From NCBI GenBank assembly GCA_039029315.1, contig JBCCGK010000019.1, positions 71,327 through 135,326 on the forward strand: DNA of 64,000 nucleotides, given 5' to 3'. Under the pieces are notes generated by a model, which searched no databases, was not told where the DNA came from, and saw nothing but the letters and a program-made list of their open reading frames with translations. Within the stretch, counting starts at the first letter, position 1, and every line of letters begins with the position of its first letter. The position numbers and the translations under genes are program-made. This document shows, one piece after another, positions 17,723 through 27,195 of this stretch. Origin of the DNA: JBCCCJ01 sp039029315. GTDB taxonomy: Bacteria > Bacteroidota > Bacteroidia > J057.

Positions 17723-19896
17723 GCTGTAACAAGTTCATTTTCGATGATGTCTATGCCCCAGATACACAAATGCACCTTGCCTGCTTTTTCCATATACAGA
17801 TGGACTGCATGTCCATAGGAATCTGTATTTTTCCAAAACCACTTACGCCCTAACCAGTACCCATCTTCTATTTGGGCTTCATCTTCCGGGCCAAAAGTCT
17901 CTTGGTGATCATCATCTTCTCCCAATACTGCATACAACTGGTTGGTGATCAGTTCAAGGCTCTGAATCATCAATGTTGGCCGATGATTGTTGTACAGAAC
18001 GACATTTCGCTGACGGTCCGACATATCGATCAGATGAATTCGGTCGAATAAGTCCAGTTCTCCTTCACCTAGTATCATTTCGATCACCCGTTTTTGCTCT
18101 CCAAGGAAAGTCCTTTCTTCCCAGGAACCGCTGGGATGGGATAATTGTAAGTTGGTCTGAAACAACTCCAACAATTGTTTGGAGGAGGGCCTTTCAGAAC
18201 CGGGATATGGGATAGAAGTGTGAGGATTCGACAGATTTGCCAAATCGACTTTTTGAAGAGATCGAGCCATAATGGGGATAGACTTTTCATTGTCTAACCA
18301 TAGCTCAGCTTGCTTTTCTTCAAATCTCACCACTTGTATGTTGTCTGAATCTGGATCATGCAGGTGCAACAACACTTGCTCATGTGGCAATTCCTCTATT
18401 AGCTGGTTCGGGAGTTGCTTATCTGCATGATCATAGAGATGCACCGCCTCCAGAGTAGTCAAATTGCGCAAAAAGCGCATATCAGTTGTCGGTTTGACTG
18501 ACAGATACAGCCGGTTTATACGCAGAAGGTCCTGCGCCAACAAATCTTTCAACGGTTTTTTTTCGACCTTCCCAACAACCCGATAGTCTGCTTGGGCAGA
18601 AATCGGTTCAGTCAGAAATTTTTTCCAGCACATCTCCTGATAGAACTCCTTCGCCATGGGCAGGCCCTCAAATCGTGTTTGGCCCTGGGACAATTCATAA
18701 TTCATTCCATTCCAGGCCAAAAAATACGCCCATATCATTCTGTGCCTGAATTGATAGGAATTCCCTCGCTGATCCAGCAAACGGGTTTTAGCCAGAAAGT
18801 GTGTAGCCGGATGCAGGGAGGTAGACCCAAGCATACCCATGAGTTCTTCTTCGGCTGCATTCGCCTCCAGTTCTTCACAATATTTTCGATAAAATTCCTG
18901 CGCCAACTGATTCAAAAAAGAAAAGCATTCTTTGGCTTGAAGTGGATCAGGAAAGGTTCTTCCGATTTCCCAATGGATGTAGGAAGAAAGGATCGGATGA
19001 AGAAAGGGCCCTTCCAGTTTATCAAGTTTCTGTATGGAGGCCTTACCTTTCCCCAACATCTGTAACAACAAAGGAAAGTGGAGGAGATGAGAATGAGCCT
19101 GAAAAGTTTTTCTACGGCTGTTGGTCCCTCTTCGCAAGCGCCATCCATGCTGATCCTTCCGAAAGGATTGAAGGGATTCGGGATTGATTTCCCGAAGTTC
19201 GACTTTTCCAAAAATTTCAAAGCAAGAATTGCCGATGTATTGGATACTAGTCGATTCACTCTTTCCTTCCATCCCAGCAGGTAGATACCCCTTCCTCATA
19301 CTCAGGACCACTTTGTGAAAGGAGGCGGTTTGCGGGAGAATGCTGTCCAGATGTGTACGACAATCCAGATGTGCTGACAGACATTCGTCAATTCCGTCCA
19401 AAAGGAGAATACTTTTCTCTGGATGCTTGACAGCTCGAATATTCCGGGCTCCATTCTCCACACTCCATTTGATATATTGCATGGAATAAGGCCTATTCCA
19501 TCCTTTCAAAAGATGATCCCAATATATTCTCAGCATCAGACTGGTCTTACCTGATCCTTCTTTCCCTATGATTACAATGGTTTTGTATCCCCCTTTTTCA
19601 AGCAATTCTTCCTTTAGCAGTTGTCTGATTTTTCCGATTCTTCCGCTACTTCCCTTTCCGTATCGGGAGACATACCTATCTACACTTACGCTGGCCTGAT
19701 GGACAGATAGATGAGGAGCTAATCGATTGTGGAGGAGTCTGGCAGATAGATATCCTATCAGCTTTCTCCCTCCCCTTACTACCAAATAGCCAACCACTAT
19801 CCCAAGAACAGATAGGGATACCTGGAAAAGTGAGGGGTGAAAAAAAATTGCGAGCAAGCTGGTGTACACATTCGAGACTAACACGGTCCTTCGCAA
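17719..19896 (-). CDS. Membrane-anchored NACHT-type NTPase (STAND family)
   Basis: A 725-residue protein. One N-terminal membrane helix (about 21-41) precedes a basic linker, then a NACHT-like NTPase: Walker A GKEGSGKTS at 111-119 and Walker B SILLLDGIDECLSA at about 162-175, with the small-residue/acidic pattern DGIDE typical of NACHT. Residues about 300-420 are helical; about 470-510 contain an LRR-like strand (FLRNLTTLEAVHLYD); the C-terminal 190 residues are unassigned. No ATG is available: the frame opens with TTG at 19896, and GTG codons at 19884 and just after are alternatives. NACHT STAND proteins act as ligand-triggered switches in immunity and signalling. It converges on the MscS-like gene, sharing stop bases. 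Confidence 0.85.
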   Translation of the reverse strand: MRRTVLVSNVYTSLLAIFFHPSLFQVSLSVLGIVVGYLVVRGGRKLIGYLSARLLHNRLAPHLSVHQASVSVDRYVSRYGKGSSGRIGKIRQLLKEELLEKGGYKTIVIIGKEGSGKTSLMLRIYWDHLLKGWNRPYSMQYIKWSVENGARNIRAVKHPEKSILLLDGIDECLSAHLDCRTHLDSILPQTASFHKVVLSMRKGYLPAGMEGKSESTSIQYIGNSCFEIFGKVELREINPESLQSFRKDQHGWRLRRGTNSRRKTFQAHSHLLHFPLLLQMLGKGKASIQKLDKLEGPFLHPILSSYIHWEIGRTFPDPLQAKECFSFLNQLAQEFYRKYCEELEANAAEEELMGMLGSTSLHPATHFLAKTRLLDQRGNSYQFRHRMIWAYFLAWNGMNYELSQGQTRFEGLPMAKEFYQEMCWKKFLTEPISAQADYRVVGKVEKKPLKDLLAQDLLRINRLYLSVKPTTDMRFLRNLTTLEAVHLYDHADKQLPNQLIEELPHEQVLLHLHDPDSDNIQVVRFEEKQAELWLDNEKSIPIMARSLQKVDLANLSNPHTSIPYPGSERPSSKQLLELFQTNLQLSHPSGSWEERTFLGEQKRVIEMILGEGELDLFDRIHLIDMSDRQRNVVLYNNHRPTLMIQSLELITNQLYAVLGEDDDHQETFGPEDEAQIEDGYWLGRKWFWKNTDSYGHAVHLYMEKAGKVHLCIWGIDIIENELVTA

Positions 19897-20099
19897 TTAC
19901 TTAATTCTCAGAGGCAAAAATCAGGCAGATCTTCTTCTTGCCTTTCATAGCAGCGAGTGAAAGATACAAAATATTGTATTTTTCTCCTCTAACATCAGGA
20001 AAAAACCGATTTTGTCTTACCTTTACCTTATATACACATTGATCTGAGCCTGACTTATTAGACAAAATAATGATCATTCGACACCCTTTATAAGAAACA

Positions 20100-21344
20100 A
20101 TGGATCGACTTTTTTTACGGAGATTTCTGGTTTCAACGGGAATTGCCGTACTAATATTGCTGGGAGGTTATTGGATTATGAATAGGCTTAGTATGCGAGA
20201 ATCTCCCATTCGGCAAATGTCCTTTCGGGAATCTCGAAAAACTGTTGCGGTACATCCTGTGGAATACAAAAGTAGAGAAATCGCTCTAAGCAGTCTCGGC
20301 AGGGTTGTATCAGAAAGTGCCGCTGAGGTGATCAGTGAGGTACAAGGAGAAATTCTTCCTGGCTCAGTCCCGCTCAAACGCGGTCAACGTTTCAGGCAAG
20401 GACAAATTCTGTTCAAGGTAGACGATCAAGAAGCCAAATTGATTTTGTTTGCTGAGAAAAGCAATTTCATGACCTCTATCGCGAGCATCCTTCCAGATCT
20501 CAAAATAGATTATCCTGACTCCTATCCTGCTTGGCAGGCATACTTTGATGGGCTTTCAGTAGAGGGAGAACTCCCTTCCTTGCCTGCGGTTGAGCAATCG
20601 CAAGAAAAGGTCTTCCTCTCCACTCGTAATATATTCAATCAATACTACGCCCTCAAAAGCTCAGAAGAACGGCTGTCAAAATACATCATTCGCGCCCCGT
20701 TTAGCGGTAGTTTTCTGGATGTTTTGCAAGAAGTCAATAGTGTGGTGAATCCAGGAACAAGGGTAGCACGCATTGCAAGATCCAATCGATTGGAATTAGA
20801 GGCTCCCGTATCCAAATCTGATCTTGACTTCATCAAAATCGGAACCAAAGTGGACCTATTTTCTGAAAACAAAGAATCCAAATGGAAAGGAACCGTCTCC
20901 CGCTTTGGATCGATTATGGATCCAAGTACCCAATCTATCAATATGTATGTTTCCTTTTCTACTGGAGGAAAACAAGTATTTGAAGGTCAATATCTTCGGA
21001 TTGAAATTCCGGGAACCCGAATCAGAAATGTTATGGAAGTTCCCAGAAAGGCGATTGTCAATCAAAATCAACTGTATTGGGTCAATGATAGCAATCGCCT
21101 TGAATTGGCCACCATTCAGGTCGAAAAACTCACAGAGGAAACGCTGTTTTTTTCGGGTCTGGATGAAGGAAGAAAAGTTGTTATTGAGCCCCTTTTCAAT
21201 GCCTATGAAAATATGCCAGTAAATATCGCAGGTGAGGGCGGAGCAGGAAAAAAAGGAAAAGCAGCCGGAAAAGGGAAAAGAACAGGCAACAAATCATCCT
21301 CTCCAGCCAAAGGAAACAAACAACCTGACGGCGCGAATTCTTAA
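20100..21344 (+). CDS. RND efflux periplasmic adaptor subunit
   Basis: A 414-residue membrane-fusion protein. An N-terminal anchor helix (about 10-27) is followed by the lipoyl/coiled-coil/lipoyl arrangement (AEVISEVQGEILPGSVPLKRG and YIIRAPFSGSFLDVLQEVN), then the beta-barrel (DFIKIGTKVDLFSENK). It connects the RND pump to its outer-membrane channel. The last 40 residues are an unusual Lys/Gly/Ser/Ala-rich basic tail that is probably disordered. It is the first gene of a three-gene operon (40 bases to the pump gene) and is divergent from the NACHT gene. Substrate is unknown. Confidence 0.92.
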   Translation: MDRLFLRRFLVSTGIAVLILLGGYWIMNRLSMRESPIRQMSFRESRKTVAVHPVEYKSREIALSSLGRVVSESAAEVISEVQGEILPGSVPLKRGQRFRQGQILFKVDDQEAKLILFAEKSNFMTSIASILPDLKIDYPDSYPAWQAYFDGLSVEGELPSLPAVEQSQEKVFLSTRNIFNQYYALKSSEERLSKYIIRAPFSGSFLDVLQEVNSVVNPGTRVARIARSNRLELEAPVSKSDLDFIKIGTKVDLFSENKESKWKGTVSRFGSIMDPSTQSINMYVSFSTGGKQVFEGQYLRIEIPGTRIRNVMEVPRKAIVNQNQLYWVNDSNRLELATIQVEKLTEETLFFSGLDEGRKVVIEPLFNAYENMPVNIAGEGGAGKKGKAAGKGKRTGNKSSSPAKGNKQPDGANS

Positions 21345-21383
21345 GTCCCCTATCCCCATTTTTATCTATCATTCAGATCCGTT

Positions 21384-24300
21384 ATGCGCAATCTGATCAA
21401 TTATATCACGAAATACAGAATCTGGGCTGATGCCTTGATTGTGGTCGTCTTGCTGTTAGGAATTCTCAGTGCCTTTCAAATCAAAAAAAGGTATTTTCCT
21501 GCCATTGATCCCAACCTTATTTCCATCTCTGTCACCTACCCTGGCGCTTCTCCTGAAGAATTGGAAGAAGGGGTTGTCCTAAAGATCGAAGAAGCACTTG
21601 AAGGGGTGAATGGCATCCAGGAGATCACTTCCACCTCCTCTGAGAATCTAGGTAGAGTATCGGTCGAGGTCAAACAAGGATATAATACAGATCTTGTCTT
21701 GCAAGATGTCAAAAATGCCGTTGACCAAATCAACTCTTTCCCCATAAGCGCGGAGAAGCCCACCATTTTCAACTCTCGACGAAGAAGTAGTGCAATGACC
21801 ATCGTTCTGGTGGGAGAAACAGACTTGTATGCGCTTAAGCGATATGCCGAGGGAGTCAGGGAAGATCTGTTGGCATCAAGCGTCATCTCTTTGGTAGAAA
21901 TCTCCGGGTTTCCAGATCGAGAAATCTCAATTGAAGTCAAGGAAGAAACTTTGAGACGCTATGGCCTCACCTTCGATCAAGTCGCCAGTGCGGTTCGTCT
22001 GAACAACCGAGATATCTCATCTGGATCCATCAAGTCTCAATCTGAGGAAATCCTGATCCGAGCCAAATCTCTTCGGTACGACGTTGACGGAATTGGAGAC
22101 ATCATCGTTCGAACCAATGACGATGGCAGTATCCTTCGCCTCAGAGATTTGGCAGAATCAGAAATTCGGTTTTCAGACACCCCTAACAAAACAACCTTTA
22201 ATGGCAAAAATGCTGTTTCTATCTCGATCAATACCTTGGAGGAGGAGGATATCATCAATGCAGCCAACTATGTCAAAGCCTATGTAGAATCCTTCAATGA
22301 AGCCAATGATCTGGTAGAGATTGTAATAGAAAATGATCAGGCGGTCTATCTCAAACAACGATTGCAAATCCTGATTGACAATGGATTGATGGGGCTGATT
22401 CTGGTCTTGATTCTGCTCGGAATCTTCCTCAACTTGAAATTGTCCATTTGGGTGGCCTTCGGGATTCCATTTTCATTTTTGGGCATGGTTTTCATCGCCA
22501 ACATTCTAGGGGTGACCATCAATATCATGTCCTTGTTTGGGATGATTCTTGTCATCGGAATTCTCGTTGATGACGGAATCATTGTTGCCGAAAACATATA
22601 TGCCAATTTTGAGAAAGGAAAATCTGTCCTCCGATCTTGTATAGACGGAACCCTGGAAGTCCTTCCGTCTGTATTCACGGGGGTTACAACCACGATGGTT
22701 GCCTTTTCTATCTTGGCATTTGTCGAAGGGAGGTTTGGAGAAATTGTGAAAGAGATGGCGATTGTTGTGATTTTGTGTTTGGCATTCTCTCTGATCGAAT
22801 GTGTATTCATTCTTCCTCCTCATCTCGCCCACTCAGGCGCCCTCAAAAAGGTAAAAAAAGGTGGGTTTCGATCCAGGATGGAACGAGGACTCGCCTATGT
22901 AAAGGATCGGCTATATGGCCCCTTGATCGCATGGGTCATTCGGTATCGGTATATTACGCTGGCATTGGCGCTTGCCTTTACCATGGTGAGTGCAGGCTTA
23001 TTGTCCGGGGGATATGTACGTTTCAGCTTTTTTCCATTTATCGACTCGGATGAGATGACCATGGCACTCGTCCTGAAGCCAGGAACACGGGAGCAAAGCA
23101 CGGAGAAAATACTGCAGCAAATCGAGCAGAAGATTCATCAAGTCAATGAAGAACTCAAAGCAGAGCGCTTTGACAACAAAGACATTATCACCAATATTCG
23201 AATTGATTTGGGAAAGGCCACAAATGGCCGAAGCTCATTGGCCACCGGAAGTCATGCTGGGCAAATCAAAATGCAATTGCTTCCTGGAGAAATAAGAAAT
23301 ATTCCCAGCTTTGTCCTTGGCAACAAAATTCGGAAAGCTGTTGGTTTCATCCCCGAGGCGGAACAATTCACAGTCGGTGGCAACCGCTTTTTTGGTTCGC
23401 CTATTTCGATTAGCCTCAAAAGCCGAAATTTGGATGAAATTGATGCAGCAACTGAATTTGTCAAAGCGGAGCTCAACACTTATGCAGATCTCAAAGAGAT
23501 CACTGACACCAATATTCCAGGCAGACGGGAGGTCAATATCAAATTGAAGCCCAAGGCCTATCTACTGGGCTTGACGCAAAACGAAATTACGCGCCAAATC
23601 AGGCAGGGATTCTTTGGAGAAGAAGTTCAACGCCTTCAAATTGGCAAGGATGAAGTGAGGGTTTGGTTGAGATATCCAGCAGCTGATCGCATGTCTCTGG
23701 GTGGCATGGAGAACATCATGATCAAGATGAATGATGGTAGAGAGTTTCCCATGCGGGAACTGGTAGATTATGACATCCAGCGTGGCATCGTCAGCATTCA
23801 ACACCTCAATGGGGCAAGAGAGATCCGGGTAGACGCAGAACTTGCTGAAAAAAATATGCCATCTGAAGGTATTCTGGCCAAAATCAGTTCAGAATTGATT
23901 CCAGAATTACAGACTCAATACCCAGGTGTTCGGGTCAGTCTGGAAGGGCAACAAAGGCGAGGAAATGAAATCAGTTCGTCTCTCGCTCAGTTAATTCCTG
24001 CTGCCCTATTGGGGATTTTTCTGATCATTTCCCTTGCATTCCGGTCCTTTACCCAATCCATTCTCATTCTTCTGATGATGCCACTTGGGTTCGTTGGTGC
24101 TTTGGCTGGGCACTATCTCCTGGGTGCAACTTTGTCTATTTTTAGCGTTTATGGAATGATTGCCCTTGCAGGGGTCATTGTGAATGATGCTGTGGTATTT
24201 GCAGATAAATTTAATCGCCTGCTTCGGTCGGGACATACAGTCGTTTCGGCTACATTTTATTCTGGAAAATCAAGATTCAGACCGATCGTCCTGACCTCCC

Positions 24301-24584
24301 TGACAACCATCATAGGCTTGTATCCATTGATTCTTGCCAAAAGTCGTCAAGCACAATTTTTGGTTCCTATGGCCATTTCAGTGGCTTATGGCGTGCTACT
24401 CGGTACATTCTTTATTCTTACTGTATTTCCAGCATTGTTGGTGGTAACGAATGATATTCGGATGCTTCTGAGGTGGGGATGGCGCGGATTATGGGATGGC
24501 GTTCTCGACAAACCTGACAGGCGATCTGTAGAACCGACCATTCAGGAAAGAATAGAGGTAGAAAAAATAGGAGAAGATGATTAA
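21384..24584 (+). CDS. RND-family efflux pump, inner-membrane permease
   Basis: A 1066-residue AcrB/MdtB-like transporter of usual length. It has an N-terminal helix, a periplasmic porter domain starting SVTYPGASPEELEEGVVLKIE, helices TM2-6 with VIGILVDDGIIVAENIYANF, which carries the paired Asp of the proton relay, a second periplasmic domain, and TM8-12 with MIALAGVIVNDAVVFADKFN. It uses the proton gradient to export compounds across both membranes together with the adaptor and TolC proteins on either side. The stop overlaps the next start by 8 bases. The sequence alone does not separate drug from metal or lipid export. Confidence 0.95.
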   Translation: MRNLINYITKYRIWADALIVVVLLLGILSAFQIKKRYFPAIDPNLISISVTYPGASPEELEEGVVLKIEEALEGVNGIQEITSTSSENLGRVSVEVKQGYNTDLVLQDVKNAVDQINSFPISAEKPTIFNSRRRSSAMTIVLVGETDLYALKRYAEGVREDLLASSVISLVEISGFPDREISIEVKEETLRRYGLTFDQVASAVRLNNRDISSGSIKSQSEEILIRAKSLRYDVDGIGDIIVRTNDDGSILRLRDLAESEIRFSDTPNKTTFNGKNAVSISINTLEEEDIINAANYVKAYVESFNEANDLVEIVIENDQAVYLKQRLQILIDNGLMGLILVLILLGIFLNLKLSIWVAFGIPFSFLGMVFIANILGVTINIMSLFGMILVIGILVDDGIIVAENIYANFEKGKSVLRSCIDGTLEVLPSVFTGVTTTMVAFSILAFVEGRFGEIVKEMAIVVILCLAFSLIECVFILPPHLAHSGALKKVKKGGFRSRMERGLAYVKDRLYGPLIAWVIRYRYITLALALAFTMVSAGLLSGGYVRFSFFPFIDSDEMTMALVLKPGTREQSTEKILQQIEQKIHQVNEELKAERFDNKDIITNIRIDLGKATNGRSSLATGSHAGQIKMQLLPGEIRNIPSFVLGNKIRKAVGFIPEAEQFTVGGNRFFGSPISISLKSRNLDEIDAATEFVKAELNTYADLKEITDTNIPGRREVNIKLKPKAYLLGLTQNEITRQIRQGFFGEEVQRLQIGKDEVRVWLRYPAADRMSLGGMENIMIKMNDGREFPMRELVDYDIQRGIVSIQHLNGAREIRVDAELAEKNMPSEGILAKISSELIPELQTQYPGVRVSLEGQQRRGNEISSSLAQLIPAALLGIFLIISLAFRSFTQSILILLMMPLGFVGALAGHYLLGATLSIFSVYGMIALAGVIVNDAVVFADKFNRLLRSGHTVVSATFYSGKSRFRPIVLTSLTTIIGLYPLILAKSRQAQFLVPMAISVAYGVLLGTFFILTVFPALLVVTNDIRMLLRWGWRGLWDGVLDKPDRRSVEPTIQERIEVEKIGEDD

Positions 24585-25893
24585 ATGTTTTTTGTGTATC
24601 TGTTTGTGTTTTGTGGGTTCCCTGGTGGCACAACCTTCCCTTTCTTTGTCTGAGGCAGTTGAAAAAGGCTTGCAAAACAATTATGCCATTCGATTGGCTG
24701 ATATCAATACTCAGATTGCCAGGAATAACAATAGCTGGGGAAATGCAGGTCGCTGGCCACGGCTGGACCTCAATGTCAATGGATCTGCCGCAAGAAGTGG
24801 GAATCCTGCTTCCTTTGTTCCCGGAAGAGAAAGCACTTCAGCAGGATTAAATTTCAATTGGACATTATTTGATGGATTTGCAATCCAGGCCAACAAGGCA
24901 CGCTTTGAATTGCTGCAAGAGCAAAGCGAAGGCAATGCAGCCGTTGTGATTGAGACCAATGTACAAGCCATTATGCTTGGGTATTACAATGTCCTTCTGG
25001 CCACGTCCCAATTGAATATTTTGCAAGAGGTTTTGAATAATTCCAGAGAAAGACTCAATTACGAGGCGTTTCGGAAGGAATTAGGCTCAACTGGCACCTT
25101 CGATATTTTGCAATTCAAAAATGCTTATTTGGTGGATTCTACCAATCTTATTGCACAGGAATTGATCCTCAACAATGCCCAAAGAACACTTAGTCTTGTC
25201 ATGGGAGAAGAGGTAAATGCAATCTTCACATTAACTGACACCCTCCCTGTGACGTATCCAGCCTATGTCTATGAGGATTTGGTACAAGCCATGAGTAGCA
25301 ACAATCAAAATCTCAAAAATCAGTTCGTCAATCAGCAAATCCGTCTACAAGAAAGCAGAATTGCGCAGGCTGGAAGATATCCGGTTGTAGGAATCAACGC
25401 AGGAAGCACCTATGCCTTAGGCCGCGTATTGCGGCGAAATTTTGATCCCGCTACTGTTGAAATCATGCCAACCATCGCTCAGAACTTTAATGCCTTTGAC
25501 TACAATGCAGGATTTACTCTAAGTTTCAATTTGTACAATGGAAAGAACCTCAAAAGACAAATCCAACAAGCCCACCTGAATGAACTGCTCACAGAAGTAC
25601 AAGGAAAAGAATTGGAGCAATCCTTAGCAAATGAACTCCGCCTCCACTTTGACAACTATCAGGCACGCATTAGGATTTTTCAACTTCAGACTTATAATGT
25701 CGCCAATGCCAATTTGAATCTCGAATTGGCTTCAGAACGCTTTCAATCTGGACTGATTAACTCCTTTGACTACCGGACCATTCAACTTCAATATAGAAAT
25801 GCACAATTGTCAAAGCTTCAGGCTCTTAGAAACCTTAAAGAATCCGAGACAGAATTGATTCGCTTAACCGGGGGCTTTATTCAACAAAAGTAA
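24577..25893 (+). CDS. TolC-family outer-membrane efflux protein
   Basis: A 438-residue protein with a signal peptide (MIKCFLCICLCFVGSLVAQP) followed by SLSLSEAVEKGLQNNYAIRL, the usual first helix of the outer-membrane efflux protein repeat. Two homologous helical halves are visible; the second has the family-typical ERFQSGLINSFDYRTIQLQY. It forms the trimeric outer-membrane duct of the RND system encoded just upstream; the start overlaps the pump gene. Regulation of this operon is not visible, and no TetR or MarR gene lies next to it. Confidence 0.94.
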   Translation: MIKCFLCICLCFVGSLVAQPSLSLSEAVEKGLQNNYAIRLADINTQIARNNNSWGNAGRWPRLDLNVNGSAARSGNPASFVPGRESTSAGLNFNWTLFDGFAIQANKARFELLQEQSEGNAAVVIETNVQAIMLGYYNVLLATSQLNILQEVLNNSRERLNYEAFRKELGSTGTFDILQFKNAYLVDSTNLIAQELILNNAQRTLSLVMGEEVNAIFTLTDTLPVTYPAYVYEDLVQAMSSNNQNLKNQFVNQQIRLQESRIAQAGRYPVVGINAGSTYALGRVLRRNFDPATVEIMPTIAQNFNAFDYNAGFTLSFNLYNGKNLKRQIQQAHLNELLTEVQGKELEQSLANELRLHFDNYQARIRIFQLQTYNVANANLNLELASERFQSGLINSFDYRTIQLQYRNAQLSKLQALRNLKESETELIRLTGGFIQQK

Positions 25894-25934
25894 CTTTGGG
25901 GTCATTTTCCCAGTAAGGAAAAAAATCTACAATC

Positions 25935-27092
25935 ATGAGAACCTTTGTCATTTATATCTTATTCTTATTTGCACATCAACCATCAGCTTTGGGCCAGTTC
26001 AACTATTCGTTGGATTCTCTTCATTCTGACTATTATTTGGATCCCTCTTCGGTGTATAGTACCACCAAATTGTATGTCATAGATAAAAACGAAGATGGCC
26101 AAGCTCTAAATACCCAAACGACGGTCTACGATTACGATATTCAGGCGGTAACATGGAGCTTTACAACTGAGAATACCTATTTCGAGAATGGCGATCAAGC
26201 CTCTTTGAAGCATTATTATCGTTTTCATAACTCTTCTTATGATACTACCTATGTGGGACACCACATAAAGTTTAATCCCTTTGGAGAAATTGTCTGGTTG
26301 AGAGAAAGAAGTTTTGGTACATTTAGCACACCTGACACATCCTATCTCGGCCTGAGAAAAGATCGGCTGGATACAACCGAAATTGAGACATTAGGCAGAC
26401 CCATCTATCGACCAAAGTATGACCTGCAAAATGGAAAAGAACGTATTGGATACCAGGAATATAGAAGGACCAACGGTCGGCTAGACACGCTATTTCAATA
26501 TGGACTCAACCATAACGATACAATCGTCTTGCGATATACTACAGTATATGAATATGATAGTGAAGAGAAGCTTTTGGCATATAAGGTTAAAGATCCTATG
26601 TCGGATACTGTTACTGTACATGAATTTGACTATAGTGAAAGATATCAGAAAGAAACCATAAGGCGAGTCAATATGTTGACAAAGGGGTTTCGAATCAAAA
26701 CACAAACGCAACACTACTATTTAGATGATAATCAGATTGATTCCGTCATTAGACATAGATGGAATACGCAAACACAATCCTGGGATTTAGAAACGAGAAC
26801 CAAGTATTTCTATTCCCTCCGAAGCACAAATATTCAACATTGGGCCATTCCATCTAGTGCCATTGAGGTATTTCCCAATCCCGTGGATGATGTCCTTCAA
26901 TTATCAGCAGCAGAGCCATTTTCAAATAAGGTGAGTCTGAAAATATTCACACTCCAGGGGAAGCTGGTTTACCAACAAAACCAAAGTGTTCTGGAACAAG
27001 TACAAATAGACACAAGCCCCCTGTCAAATGGTGTTTACATTCTTTCTATAAATAATTCCTATATGAAAAAGTTTAGGGTCCTTCATCAGTAG
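25935..27092 (+). CDS. Secreted protein with T9SS sorting domain
   Basis: A 385-residue protein with a signal peptide (MRTFVIYILFLFAHQPSALG). The body consists of repeated YD/YxY beta-strand units (for example VYDYDIQAVTWSF, VYEYDSEEKLLAY, FDYSERYQKETIRR), like RHS/YD or DUF-type beta-sheet repeats. The last 75 residues are a type A T9SS signal: IEVFPNPVDDVLQLS, then LKIFTLQGKLVYQQ, and the terminal SNGVYILSINN plus basic tail. It should be exported across the outer membrane by the type IX system and probably cell-anchored. No function is assigned to the central repeats. Confidence 0.85.
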   Translation: MRTFVIYILFLFAHQPSALGQFNYSLDSLHSDYYLDPSSVYSTTKLYVIDKNEDGQALNTQTTVYDYDIQAVTWSFTTENTYFENGDQASLKHYYRFHNSSYDTTYVGHHIKFNPFGEIVWLRERSFGTFSTPDTSYLGLRKDRLDTTEIETLGRPIYRPKYDLQNGKERIGYQEYRRTNGRLDTLFQYGLNHNDTIVLRYTTVYEYDSEEKLLAYKVKDPMSDTVTVHEFDYSERYQKETIRRVNMLTKGFRIKTQTQHYYLDDNQIDSVIRHRWNTQTQSWDLETRTKYFYSLRSTNIQHWAIPSSAIEVFPNPVDDVLQLSAAEPFSNKVSLKIFTLQGKLVYQQNQSVLEQVQIDTSPLSNGVYILSINNSYMKKFRVLHQ

Positions 27093-27195
27093 CCCCTAGA
27101 TCAGGGAGATTTAGATAGTTACCACCAAAATTAGTACCTTCCAAATTTACAAGTAATACCCATCATTGTTGTATTAAGCAAATTTCTCTTCCCAC

